NCBI RefSeq assembly: GCF_019740355.2
Contig: NZ_CP091819.1
Coordinates: forward strand, 2,604,001 to 2,668,000
Direction of reading: 5' to 3'
Length of the DNA stretch: 64,000 nt
Source: Paracrocinitomix mangrovi
GTDB lineage: Bacteria > Bacteroidota > Bacteroidia > Flavobacteriales_D > Crocinitomicaceae
Shown here: positions 17,165-25,663 of the stretch, piece after piece
Position numbering within the stretch: the first letter of the stretch is position 1
How the letters are laid out: the number at the start of each line of letters is the position of its first letter
The notes under the pieces: generated by a model
Told to the model about the DNA's origin: nothing
What the model saw: only the letters and a program-made list of their open reading frames with translations
Databases searched by the model: none
Made by a program: the position numbers and the translations under genes

Positions 17165-17206
17165 GAAGAATAAACTTTGAGATGACGTTGCATTAATTTA
17201 GAGACC

Positions 17207-17237
17207 AAAAAAAATGAGAGCCAGTTTCCAAGCTCCC
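17207..17237 (-). terminator. Intrinsic terminator
   Basis: GGGAGC (17237-17232 on the minus strand) pairs with GCTCTC (17221-17216) with one G-U pair, followed by eight T (17214-17207). It ends the transcript of the PsbP-like secreted protein gene and separates it from the TPR-LuxR gene downstream. Confidence 0.8.
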
Positions 17238-17260
17238 ATTCTGAATAATAATTGATGAAT

Positions 17261-19165
17261 CTACTCCCATTCCCAATAAAAACATTTGCCGGCATTATCC
17301 ACATTCATTTTATAACCATGATTGCCGATTGCTGAATTATATGTTTTGTTTCCTACCATATCATATTTGGACGGAAGCGGGGAAATCGACGCCATCCAAT
17401 TTTGCCCATTTAACTTTCGACTTACTCCAATGCGAATAATCTCAAGTGAACCATCAGATTGCTTCACGATTCCCCATCCTCCTGACGAATGTCCAATTAC
17501 AGGATAAGGCCATTTACCATCTTTCATCTCAGTGACAGGATCTGTTTGAACGTACTTTAATAAAGTTCCAAAGCCATTTGTTGTAAAGTAATCCTTGTTG
17601 GCAATAATTCCTGATCCATCCTCACATATAGGCAAAACAGTACTTTCAATTTTTTTAAGGATCAGGGCTTGTTTTAATTTCTCCATCTCCTTTTTACTAT
17701 TGTCATCCACTAGCACTTCTATTGTTTTTTCCATAGTGTAATTTCCTGCCTCTATTGCAAATTCAAGCTTATGCATGCCATTTGACTGATCAATGAAATA
17801 GGAAAGAAAATTAATGTGTCCGTCATATTCATATAGGGTCTTGTAATCTAGCTGCTCAGGGTCAGGGAAAAAATCAAATCTTAAATGACCCCTTGTTTTA
17901 AACTGCTCTTTGCGTGTTTCATTATCAAAGTATAGTTCCTGGTAGAAAAATGCACCTCCATCTATTCTGAATTTCAATTTCACATCATTTTTAGAACTTT
18001 TAAAATTCTTTGGCCAATAGGCAAACATGGTTTCTCCTTTACCCCAACCAAGAACTTTTTGTTCATCACTTTCTTTTTCTTCTCCAATTTTTGGACTTCC
18101 TGAATAAAGCACTAATTCATCTAATCTTTTAGCATGAACAGTAGAATTAATAAAATCAACTTCACTCACCGCCTTATTATATCTGGCGCGTACTTTTTCA
18201 TTTGATGCTTTAATCCCAGCATCCTTTGATATTGCATATAAATCATCCGTAAATTCAATCAGAACTTTTAAGAACTTCAATTGAGGCTCACCATCCACCA
18301 TTCCTTTGGCAAAATCATCACCCGCTTTTTCAGCTGCCTGCTTATCTTCATATACTTTCAGATATTTATCAACTATTTGCGGAACAATTGGGTAAAGTGT
18401 AGGAAGATCAGTATTGATATACTTTAAAGCATTTTTACCTGCATTACTATTTTGAAATGCACTTTCACCATATTGATCTATTTTGCTTTTCAAATCAACA
18501 TAATCAATCTTAATGTGATCCATTAACTTGTCAATTGACGGATATTGCCAGTCTCCTATTTCGTCCTGATTAGCAATAAAAGGAAAGGTTTTTTTCTTTA
18601 GATATTCATAGGAATCAAAAGTTCCATTTTCATTGCTATTGTTTGTTGCAGTGGTACTTGCGACGGTAGAAGATTGATTTCCGTTCACTTTAAAAGTTGA
18701 AAAGAATTCATTTTGAGTTTCCTCTGACACCTTTCCAATTGTTTTGCCAACACAAAGGGTCCAATTGCGGGTTGCTGTTTGCCAAACAATTACATTATAA
18801 ATAGAAGCTCCATTTTTAACTTTTGCTTTTCTTCCATTTAGTCCATTGCTACTAATTTCTTCTACATTTCCTTCAATTGATCCATACATTCCAAATGATT
18901 GAGTGTACATTCTTTCACTTGAAGCCGCGATATCATAATCTTCAGATAAATATACTACCTGGTAAGCCGTAGTTCCATTTACACTTGTTACCATGGTATA
19001 AGCACCATCTTCTTTGATTGTAGGTTCGGTTGGAAATTGAATGCTGAATTTTCCTTTTGGATAACTGTATTCCTTCCATCCGGCAAAAGAATTGCCAGAT
19101 GTTAAAAGAATAAAAAGTAAAATTCCAATTCTAGTTTTTGGTTTTGATTTTTTATAAATCTTCAT
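17261..19165 (-). CDS. Large secreted protein with PsbP-like N-terminal domain
   Basis: A 634-residue protein counted from the ATG at 19165, where a basic N-terminus and a signal peptide begin (IGILLFILLTSGNSFAG). Residues about 30-160 resemble the PsbP/DUF1795-type beta domain (YPKGKFSIQFPTEP; ending FFSTFKVNG). A Ser/Thr/Asn linker follows, then an alpha-helical central part and a beta-rich C-terminus (TKTYNSAIGNHGYK-type pattern, last residues FYWEWE). No catalytic motif recognised. It lies 87 bases downstream of the second TPR-LuxR gene, with a tandem repeat in the gap, and ends in a terminator, so it is probably a monocistronic target. Confidence 0.7.
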   Translation of the reverse strand: MKIYKKSKPKTRIGILLFILLTSGNSFAGWKEYSYPKGKFSIQFPTEPTIKEDGAYTMVTSVNGTTAYQVVYLSEDYDIAASSERMYTQSFGMYGSIEGNVEEISSNGLNGRKAKVKNGASIYNVIVWQTATRNWTLCVGKTIGKVSEETQNEFFSTFKVNGNQSSTVASTTATNNSNENGTFDSYEYLKKKTFPFIANQDEIGDWQYPSIDKLMDHIKIDYVDLKSKIDQYGESAFQNSNAGKNALKYINTDLPTLYPIVPQIVDKYLKVYEDKQAAEKAGDDFAKGMVDGEPQLKFLKVLIEFTDDLYAISKDAGIKASNEKVRARYNKAVSEVDFINSTVHAKRLDELVLYSGSPKIGEEKESDEQKVLGWGKGETMFAYWPKNFKSSKNDVKLKFRIDGGAFFYQELYFDNETRKEQFKTRGHLRFDFFPDPEQLDYKTLYEYDGHINFLSYFIDQSNGMHKLEFAIEAGNYTMEKTIEVLVDDNSKKEMEKLKQALILKKIESTVLPICEDGSGIIANKDYFTTNGFGTLLKYVQTDPVTEMKDGKWPYPVIGHSSGGWGIVKQSDGSLEIIRIGVSRKLNGQNWMASISPLPSKYDMVGNKTYNSAIGNHGYKMNVDNAGKCFYWEWE

Positions 19166-19231
19166 TGTTTCAAAAATTTTATTCGTCTGGTACAAAATTT
19201 TTGAAACCGGCAAAGAAATCCAATTTTACAA

Positions 19232-19252
19232 GGGTTACAAATGGGTTACAAA
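19232..19252. repeat. Tandem GGGTTACAAA repeat, 11-bp period (operator-like)
   Basis: GGGTTACAAA occurs at 19232-19241 and 19243-19252, an 11-bp period, with a weaker third copy (TTTTACAA, 19224-19231) beside it. The block directly abuts the stop codon of the TPR-LuxR gene and lies 67-87 bases upstream of the secreted-protein start. The geometry matches that of the repeat at 15421. Confidence 0.5.
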
Positions 19253-21088
19253 CTACGTGATAAGCAAAATTTTATCTGTCAGATCAGTATTTTCATCTAG
19301 ATCCATCTTCTTTTTAATTCTTGTCTTTGACATTTTTACACTAGCCGGAGCAATGTTCATTAAACTTGCGATTTCTTTATTTACTAATCCCATTTTGATA
19401 TAAGCACAAATCCTTAGATCATTTTGTGTGAATTTAGGATATGACATTTGTAGTCTTTGAAAAAATTCAGGATGTACATTTTCAAAATGGACCTTGAAAG
19501 TTTCCCAATTATCCTTTTCTTGTTTATTGTTTTTGAGTAACTCTTTGTATTTGTTTAAGTGCTCTTCAGATAATTGAGCATCAGCATTAATCTCATCAAA
19601 AAGCTCACTAAGTTCATCAATAAAACTATTCTTTTGAAGCGTTTCGGCAGCAAATGCAGTTAATTTACGGTTCTTCATTTCCAGCTCTTGCTTTGAAATA
19701 GCTTCTTTTAGGATCATTTGTTCTTTCTCTTTCTCATGCCATTTTTTCTTGAATCTAATTCTTGCAAAAAGGAACATAACTAGCATTAGAACAGCAATTA
19801 ATGCGATTACTAATAATTGAATTTTTTGCTTTTGAATCTCCCGCCTTTGTTCATCAAGTTCTGATTTAGTCTGCAGGGCTTGAATAGCTTCATTTTTTTT
19901 GGCCGTTTCATATTTTTCCTGAACATCTGCAAGCTGTTTAGCAGATTCTAAACTGAAAATTGAATCAGTCAAAGCATCAAGCTCAACATAGTTTTCAAGT
20001 GCCTCTTTACACTTTCCAGTTCTCGAATAAAGATCACTTAAACCTCTATCAATCTTTACTATTGACTCTATTGATTCAAGAGAATTAGCAATGTTTTTGG
20101 CCTTTTTCAAATTGGCTTCGGCTAAATTGAATTGATTTAATTCAATTTGAAGCAAACCCAAATTCGTATAACAAGTCAATAAACCTCGTTTGTTATCTAT
20201 TTTATTAAATAGTTCTATTGCATTTTCGTAATGTTGAAGTGCTTGTTCGCTGTCTCCCAGTTCCTTATAAATTATCCCCAGATTCGTATACGAACCTGCC
20301 AACATGCTTACACTGTTAAATTGTTCTGCTAGTTGTAAACTCACCTTCTGGTGCATTAATGCCGATTCATAATCTTTAAGATCAATGTATGTTGCTGCAA
20401 TATTATTTTCAACATCCATGACTCCTTTATTGTCATTCAACTCAAGTCTAATCTCAAGACATTCATGAAAAATATCCAATGCCTTCTTATAATCTTTTAA
20501 GGTTTTCTTTATTAAACCAAGTGAGTTCAATACTTGCGATACAGAAGCCTTTTCATTTAATAATGAATAGATTTTTAGGGATTCATCAAAATAAAGTATG
20601 GCAAAATTGAACTGACTTTTTACTCGGTAATAGGTTCCTATATTAAAACATGATCTGGCAATTCCAATACTATCATTAATCGATTTACTAATTGTCAAAG
20701 ATTCAGAATAGTACTTAAAACTATCATCTAACCGACCTAACTTTTGAAGCGTAATAGCTAAATTATTTCTGATTGCAGCTCTTTCTTTAGGTTCCACTTC
20801 ACTTTCAAATGGGACAGCCTTTTCAAAATTATTCAAAGCACTATCCATTTTTCCTTGATACAAATACGCGGTTCCTAAATACTTGTATCCCATAAATACT
20901 CCATTTTGAAAGTTTATATTCTTGGAAGATTCAATTATTGAATACAATTTTGGTACTGATTCTGCAGGATTACTTGGAATTTGCCTGGATATTTCTTCCA
21001 GAGATAAATTAATTTCTGACTTATCTTGACAAAAACTTATTGCGTTGGATAAAAAGATTGATATGCTGAGAAAACGAAGAAAATTCAA
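19253..21088 (-). CDS. Membrane-bound TPR-LuxR-type regulator
   Basis: A 611-residue protein: signal peptide (FLRFLSISIFLSNAISFCQ), about eight tetratricopeptide repeats (residues 45-370; YKYLGTAYLYQGKMDSALN, SYTNLGIIYKELGDSEQA), a helical linker, a membrane segment near residue 425 (LLVIALIAVLMLVMFLFARI), a coiled coil, and a LuxR-type helix-turn-helix at the end (LVNKEIASLMNIAPASVKMS). The sensor part would be outside and the DNA-binding part inside the cytoplasmic membrane. It starts at TTG 21088; the codon before it is an in-frame stop (TAG). It is the paralogue of the regulator at 15476-17152. Confidence 0.85.
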   Translation of the reverse strand: MNFLRFLSISIFLSNAISFCQDKSEINLSLEEISRQIPSNPAESVPKLYSIIESSKNINFQNGVFMGYKYLGTAYLYQGKMDSALNNFEKAVPFESEVEPKERAAIRNNLAITLQKLGRLDDSFKYYSESLTISKSINDSIGIARSCFNIGTYYRVKSQFNFAILYFDESLKIYSLLNEKASVSQVLNSLGLIKKTLKDYKKALDIFHECLEIRLELNDNKGVMDVENNIAATYIDLKDYESALMHQKVSLQLAEQFNSVSMLAGSYTNLGIIYKELGDSEQALQHYENAIELFNKIDNKRGLLTCYTNLGLLQIELNQFNLAEANLKKAKNIANSLESIESIVKIDRGLSDLYSRTGKCKEALENYVELDALTDSIFSLESAKQLADVQEKYETAKKNEAIQALQTKSELDEQRREIQKQKIQLLVIALIAVLMLVMFLFARIRFKKKWHEKEKEQMILKEAISKQELEMKNRKLTAFAAETLQKNSFIDELSELFDEINADAQLSEEHLNKYKELLKNNKQEKDNWETFKVHFENVHPEFFQRLQMSYPKFTQNDLRICAYIKMGLVNKEIASLMNIAPASVKMSKTRIKKKMDLDENTDLTDKILLIT

Positions 21089-21101
21089 CTATTTTTTTCG
21101 G

Positions 21102-21133
21102 CAAAAATAAAAAGTAATGTGGCATTGATCCAA
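21102..21133 (-). promoter_or_regulatory. Promoter of the TPR-LuxR gene, close to its TTG start
   Basis: TTG (21133-21131), a 21-base spacer and TATTTTTG (21109-21102) match the Bacteroidota primary-sigma consensus. The TTG start codon is 13 bases after the -7 box, leaving a 5' leader of only about 6-8 bases. Confidence 0.55.
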
Positions 21134-21154
21134 TGTAAGCTCATTTTTTCCAAA

Positions 21155-22252
21155 TCACTTCACACACTTATAGATTATAAATCGCCTGTTTTGTGCTTTT
21201 ACTTCACAATTTGAAAAAGACTTTAAAAGTTCAGGTTTATATGGCAAGTTATTGTTGGCAACAATCCACAATTCACCATTATTTTTTAGCACTCTTAATG
21301 CATCCTTAAATATCTGAAAAGCCACATCCATGTTAATTTCATACTCAAAATGAAAAGGAGGATTAGTTACCACCAAATCGCAAGAATTGTCTTTCAAAAA
21401 AGATAGATCCCTGGAAAAATGATGATAAACATTTTCAGCATTTACATTCAGTTTTCCTGATTCAACGGCCAAATAATTATCATCTGTCAAATGCACTTCT
21501 GATTCAGGATAATGCTCATGAATAAATTTTCCTAACACTCCATTACCTGAACCAACATCAACAGCCACGTCTATTTTAGGCAAAACAATTTCTTCCATTA
21601 AAAACTGACTTGCATAATCTATTCTACCGGCAGAAAAAACACCTAAATACTGTTTCCACAAAACGCCTTTATCATCCGTGTATTCTTGAATCAATATGTC
21701 AGATTTTGGTTTTGGATTTTTAAGAATTAGAACTCTTGCTTTTTTATGTGCACGGCTTTGACTTACATTTTCAAAGTAGGTCTCAGCTAACTTCAACCAG
21801 GCCGGGGTGAAATTTCGCGTCATAAAACCGCATAAAACAGTGCCATTTTCATTTATATTTTGCGATAAACGCGATAAATAAAGTCTGAATAACTCAATGG
21901 ATTTTGGGATTTTTAAAAGCGCAACAGCTGTTGTTTTCCATTCATCCAAGATACCTGTTTGTTGAATTTGAATGCAACCGTTCTCTTTACTGTTCTCGTT
22001 TAATGCAAATTGCTGACTAGCAAAACTGATTATTGATTGAGGATGATACTTATCCAAATGACAACTCAAATAACCAAACAAATCATGCAGAATTATACAT
22101 TGATCAAGCTTTGCATCATTTGAATCAAACTCCAGGCAGGTTTGAATTAGAAGTTCATCTGCTGCATTCCACCCTTTTAAGGAAGGGTCTGAAGCCTGGG
22201 GATATCTTTGGATGTTGATGATAAAGATCTTTTTTTCAAAAGTAATGTCAAT
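21155..22252 (-). CDS. rlmG: RlmG/RsmC-like 23S rRNA (guanine-N2)-methyltransferase, start at a non-standard codon
   Basis: SAM-dependent methyltransferase, two-domain type of RlmG. The C-terminal domain has VDVGSGNGVLGKFIHEHYP and the catalytic NPPFH motif. The first ATG/GTG/TTG in frame is TTG 22081, which would cut the N-terminal domain in half. The frame continues upstream without a stop to 22255 and encodes the family N-terminus (NIQRYPQASDPSLKGWNAAD, then QCIILHDLFGYLSCHL), matching LQRFP..LQAWEAADE and ILNDAFGALSC of E. coli RlmG. Only ATA (22255) or ATT (22252) near the frame's beginning could start it, directly after the stop of the upstream gene, so translation may be coupled. Confidence 0.8.
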   Translation of the reverse strand: MDITFEKKIFIINIQRYPQASDPSLKGWNAADELLIQTCLEFDSNDAKLDQCIILHDLFGYLSCHLDKYHPQSIISFASQQFALNENSKENGCIQIQQTGILDEWKTTAVALLKIPKSIELFRLYLSRLSQNINENGTVLCGFMTRNFTPAWLKLAETYFENVSQSRAHKKARVLILKNPKPKSDILIQEYTDDKGVLWKQYLGVFSAGRIDYASQFLMEEIVLPKIDVAVDVGSGNGVLGKFIHEHYPESEVHLTDDNYLAVESGKLNVNAENVYHHFSRDLSFLKDNSCDLVVTNPPFHFEYEINMDVAFQIFKDALRVLKNNGELWIVANNNLPYKPELLKSFSNCEVKAQNRRFIIYKCVK

Positions 22253-22255
22253 TAT

Positions 22256-23737
22256 TTACTTCGAAAACAAATCAATCGTAGTTTGATAAATATCTTGATT
22301 ACTTAACTTAGCTTTTAACCAAGCATAAAAACTCATCATAAAAATGTCTTCTTCTTCTCTTGGTTTCCATTCCATTGAATTAGCAACTTTCAATTTAAAT
22401 TTCTCAGACTTTAGCTTATTTGGATTTGCACTAATTTCACTCAGCAAATCAAGAAAAACGCGAATTCTATAATCTAAGTTTGAAACATTTTCTTGCGTTA
22501 ATTTTCTTTTCAGAGACTTGATTCTTGATTCCAAATAATCAACATTATTGAATTCAATATGCAAAATAATCTCCGCAAAATTCTTATTCAACAACCACTC
22601 AATACCCATTATTTTTTCATACCAACCATCTGTATGAGGAAACTTTGACATAAGTGACTTTGCCTCATTTAAATTAGATTGTTGCAGATGAATTGTCATT
22701 TTAGCTAAAACAGGATTCATAAGATCATCAAATGAATATTTACTTGAATCAATCAATTCATCTAATAAACACAACGCTTGTTTCCATTGACTCAAATAAT
22801 TTAAACACAACGCCTTTAGCGTAGTATATTTCACCAATCGATCTCTGTAAAATCTTTTGTCGAATCTATTCATTTGAAACAACATTTTTTCGAGATAAAA
22901 CAAACTACTTTCAAAGTCATGCTTTCTGAAATAAATATTAGCAACCAAATACAATAAATCAATGTGATAAATTAAATGCTTTTCAGTGTCTAATGGCCCT
23001 CCCTCAATCTCATCCAATTTTGAAACAAAGAATATGTCCACAGAATGATATTGTTTACTAGATGCACCTGACAGATCTGCCAATTGTACCAATTGATATA
23101 GTGACATGAAATTATAACCTCTATCTTCAGAAATGTTAAATCTCTTATAAACATCTGATAGAAGGGATTCCAAATTAATTGGCTGACCTTCTTTTTCAAC
23201 TTTTAAATACGCACGGTGAACCACTGAAAAAGCCATATTCAATTTGCTTTGCTCTACAAGCTCATTTCTGTTGGCTTCAAAATTCTCAAGTAATAATTTG
23301 TGTTCGTCTTCAGATAAATTATATGAGTACTGTAAGGCCGTTTGATAAATCTCGTTCAACAATGAATACTGATTAATTTTCTCTGCAACTACTTCAGCTT
23401 TTTTCAGGATTTTTTGTGCAGTTTGAACCTTGTCATGTGCGAACAATTTTCTACTTAAAACTAAACTTCGAATAACATTGGTCTCATCAGATGATTCTTG
23501 TTCAATTATCTTCCCAGCCAAATAATCAAGCAAATTATCCGTCATTCTCTTCTTAAGAACATTGTATGAATTAGCACCCAATTGTCCTTTCATATTTTTT
23601 GGATTTGAAGACAGTAGATTTTTAAAAAGATCAATGTTTTTCGTATCCTTTCTTTTATTTCGTCTACTTAAGTATGAAACAAATCCTTTTTTATCAGTCT
23701 CGGACAACATTTCTAACAGATCACTGGTTAGGCTCAT
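22256..23737 (-). CDS. Conserved hypothetical helical-repeat protein
   Basis: A 493-residue, mostly alpha-helical cytoplasmic protein without a signal peptide. The sequence shows repeated helix pairs that look like degenerate TPR/HAT repeats (for example FFYLEKML-type and LSQWKQALCLLDELIDSS), preceded by a conserved-looking N-terminus (LLEMLSETDKKGFVSYLSRR). I recall similar proteins of unknown function in Flavobacteriia. It is immediately followed by the RlmG-like gene, with essentially no gap, and the two are probably one transcript. Confidence 0.65.
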   Translation of the reverse strand: MSLTSDLLEMLSETDKKGFVSYLSRRNKRKDTKNIDLFKNLLSSNPKNMKGQLGANSYNVLKKRMTDNLLDYLAGKIIEQESSDETNVIRSLVLSRKLFAHDKVQTAQKILKKAEVVAEKINQYSLLNEIYQTALQYSYNLSEDEHKLLLENFEANRNELVEQSKLNMAFSVVHRAYLKVEKEGQPINLESLLSDVYKRFNISEDRGYNFMSLYQLVQLADLSGASSKQYHSVDIFFVSKLDEIEGGPLDTEKHLIYHIDLLYLVANIYFRKHDFESSLFYLEKMLFQMNRFDKRFYRDRLVKYTTLKALCLNYLSQWKQALCLLDELIDSSKYSFDDLMNPVLAKMTIHLQQSNLNEAKSLMSKFPHTDGWYEKIMGIEWLLNKNFAEIILHIEFNNVDYLESRIKSLKRKLTQENVSNLDYRIRVFLDLLSEISANPNKLKSEKFKLKVANSMEWKPREEEDIFMMSFYAWLKAKLSNQDIYQTTIDLFSK

Positions 23738-23885
23738 ATATAGTAATTATTTTTTACTTTTTTTACCTCTATTTATAGCACTTATATAAATATTATGACT
23801 ATTTATATCGTAATATAATTATATAATTTGATTTTCTATTCCTTCAACAAGTCCTCAATTTTGACCCAAACAAATTTTTTGAATT

Positions 23886-24350
23886 ATGGAAAATCAAAAT
23901 GATAAAATTGAAAGTTTAAACTTTGAAAGAGCGAAAGAAAAAAAACCAAGTTATAACCCCTCTAAACCAACCCCGGCTTTTATTGGTGCTTCCTGGGCAG
24001 CTTTAGGCATAGGATTAATTTCTTACAATATTGGGTTATGGAATGCTGCCATGTCTTTGAATGAAAAAGGGTATTATTTTACCATCATTTTATTTGGACT
24101 CTTCTCTGTGATATCAGTTCAAAAAAGTGTTAGAGACAAAGCTGAAGGTATACCTGTTACTGACATATACTATGGGATCAGCTGGTTTACTACTATTGCG
24201 TCAATAACGCTGTTGGTAATTGGATTACGCCATGCAGACTTGCTGTTGAGTGAAAAGGGATTTTATGGCATGTCTTTTACACTGGCACTTTTTTCTGCAG
24301 TAGCCGTCCAGAAAAACATTCGGGACACCAAAGCCTTTAATGAACTCTAA
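23886..24350 (+). CDS. yiaA: YiaA/YiaB-family inner membrane protein
   Basis: A 154-residue membrane protein made of two YiaA/B two-helix domains, each with a pair of hydrophobic segments (about residues 31-52 and 62-80; 97-115 and 126-142). The repeated pattern [28 protein letters not shown] and ..[25 protein letters not shown] shows the internal duplication. Function unknown; in E. coli the family lies near sugar-utilisation genes. It is transcribed alone and followed by a terminator. Confidence 0.88.
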   Translation: MENQNDKIESLNFERAKEKKPSYNPSKPTPAFIGASWAALGIGLISYNIGLWNAAMSLNEKGYYFTIILFGLFSVISVQKSVRDKAEGIPVTDIYYGISWFTTIASITLLVIGLRHADLLLSEKGFYGMSFTLALFSAVAVQKNIRDTKAFNEL

Positions 24351-24354
24351 ACTT

Positions 24355-24386
24355 AAAACCCTCTTAATTAAGAGGGTTTTTTTATT
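24355..24386 (+). terminator. Intrinsic terminator after yiaA
   Basis: A perfect palindrome, aaaccctctt-aatt-aagagggttt (24356-24379), is followed by seven T. It lies 5 bases after the yiaA stop codon. Confidence 0.9.
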
Positions 24387-24501
24387 CAATAGCTTTTAAA
24401 ACAGGTTATTTAAGGTGAGAAATATAATTGGGCGTTGAAGATAATCTTCTACAGCTAGAAACTTAATCTGGATAAAATTTTGATTTTTGTGTAATTAGTA
24501 T

Positions 24502-25275
24502 ATGAGCATAAAAATGGTCCAATATCTTTTAATTACCCTATTTATAATCAGTTGCACACAAGCAAGCAACTCTGAGAATGAAACAAACTGGACCAAGCCA
24601 GACCTTAGTGGTCATTGGAAATTGTATAATACAGAAATTGTAGATGAAGTTCCATTTCTTGGATTAAAAGCCCCTGAACCCGACCCAATGACAATGGTAC
24701 ATGAAGACAGTCCCTGGGATGGGTATACCGAATTTGATCTTGTATTTGAGAATGATACTATGTATAGAATCAATTACCCAATATTGGCTTCCAGACCACA
24801 ACCTTGTTTCTTGGACACGGGATATATTCATTTAGGACATCAGGATAGTTTGTACTTCTATCCTACAGAAATGGTCAATGACACCTTGTATTTCTACAAG
24901 CCAATGAGGTCAGATCCTGGCTTTTTCAAAGAAACATATGTAAAAACAAGTTTCAACGATAGTATTCTTAATGTCATAAAAAAATATGGCATCAATTATC
25001 CCGAATTGGCTGGAAAATGGTATTTGGTTCGTGAGATGGACTATGATTACGGCACCCATTATGAGCTACAATTTCCACATGAACTTCCTGATTCAATTGA
25101 ACTAAGTAGAGAAGAAATGATCAATGCTTTAGGCAATGAAAAAATATACCTATTACCAACAGATGGAAAGAAAAAGCCATACACTTTTTATTATGAATCT
25201 CATCAGATGAATTTCGTTCCTGGAAGTTGGTGGAAAGGTGATGAACCTTGGATCTTCTATAGCCAATACTATTAA
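24502..25275 (+). CDS. Hypothetical lipoprotein
   Basis: A 257-residue lipoprotein with lipobox FIISC (Cys18). The mature part is acidic and beta-rich with several repeats of the type LSGHWKLYNTE and LAGKWYLVREMD, i.e. two lipocalin-like opening strands around residues 35 and 172, suggesting two related beta barrels in tandem. No ligand can be named. It is flanked by terminators on both sides. Confidence 0.7.
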   Translation: MSIKMVQYLLITLFIISCTQASNSENETNWTKPDLSGHWKLYNTEIVDEVPFLGLKAPEPDPMTMVHEDSPWDGYTEFDLVFENDTMYRINYPILASRPQPCFLDTGYIHLGHQDSLYFYPTEMVNDTLYFYKPMRSDPGFFKETYVKTSFNDSILNVIKKYGINYPELAGKWYLVREMDYDYGTHYELQFPHELPDSIELSREEMINALGNEKIYLLPTDGKKKPYTFYYESHQMNFVPGSWWKGDEPWIFYSQYY

Positions 25276-25286
25276 CTAAACCACAT

Positions 25287-25321
25287 AAAAAAAGAAAAGG
25301 AGCTAGTTTCCTAACTCCTTT
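25287..25321. terminator. Bidirectional terminator between lipoprotein and tRNA genes
   Basis: AAAGGAG (25296-25302) pairs with CTCCTTT (25315-25321). A run of A precedes it, which reads as T in the minus direction, so it can end tRNA-Gln transcription and also the plus-strand lipoprotein mRNA. Confidence 0.7.
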
Positions 25322-25326
25322 CTCTG

Positions 25327-25399
25327 TTGTCCCACTAGGGCTCGAACCTAGACTCTTTTGGACCAAAACCAAACGTGTTGCCAGTTACACCATGGGACA
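25327..25399 (-). tRNA. tRNA-Gln (anticodon TTG)
   Basis: The minus strand folds into a full cloverleaf: acceptor stem TGTCCCA/TGGGACA, discriminator A at 25327, D arm around GTAACTGGCAAC, anticodon stem TTTGG/CCAAA with loop TTTTGGT giving anticodon TTG, and the T arm with GGTTCGAGCC. No CCA is encoded. The promoter is at 25454-25485. Confidence 0.93.
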
Positions 25400-25453
25400 A
25401 TCAATCTTTTTCTTTTTTAGGAACGCCTTTGCGAACCTCTTTTACCGTTGACA

Positions 25454-25485
25454 CAAAGATACTTTTTTGCGTGGCGGGCTGCAAA
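25454..25485 (-). promoter_or_regulatory. Promoter of tRNA-Gln
   Basis: On the minus strand TTTG (25485-25482), a 20-base spacer and TATCTTTG (25461-25454) match the Bacteroidota consensus exactly. The predicted leader is about 50 bases. From here to 25663 (about 180 bases) I see only AT-rich sequence with no recognisable gene. Confidence 0.7.
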
Positions 25486-25663
25486 TTTATATCAAATTTT
25501 TTCAACCATCAATATTTTCATAAAAAAACTTAATAAATATCCTTCAAAACAACTACTGTATTGCTTTTACAGTTTTTTAGGAAAATCAGTCGGAATATAT
25601 TTTTAAATTCGCAACTCACTTCGTAAAAACTTAGCTGTTTGAAGTGATGCTTAATCAAACTAT

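Noticed and set aside
17191-17193. ATG at 17193 as start of the TPR-LuxR regulator
   Set aside because: It is one base out of frame with the regulator and stops after 13 codons (TAA at 17154-17152); it would also lie upstream of the likely transcription start.
24502-25275. Enzymatic function for the lipoprotein next to tRNA-Gln
   Set aside because: Only lipocalin-like strand patterns are visible; no catalytic residues can be identified.
25276-25500. tRNA-associated integration site (genomic island end at tRNA-Gln)
   Set aside because: No integrase, no repeated tRNA 3' end and no change of gene content or composition were seen on either side.
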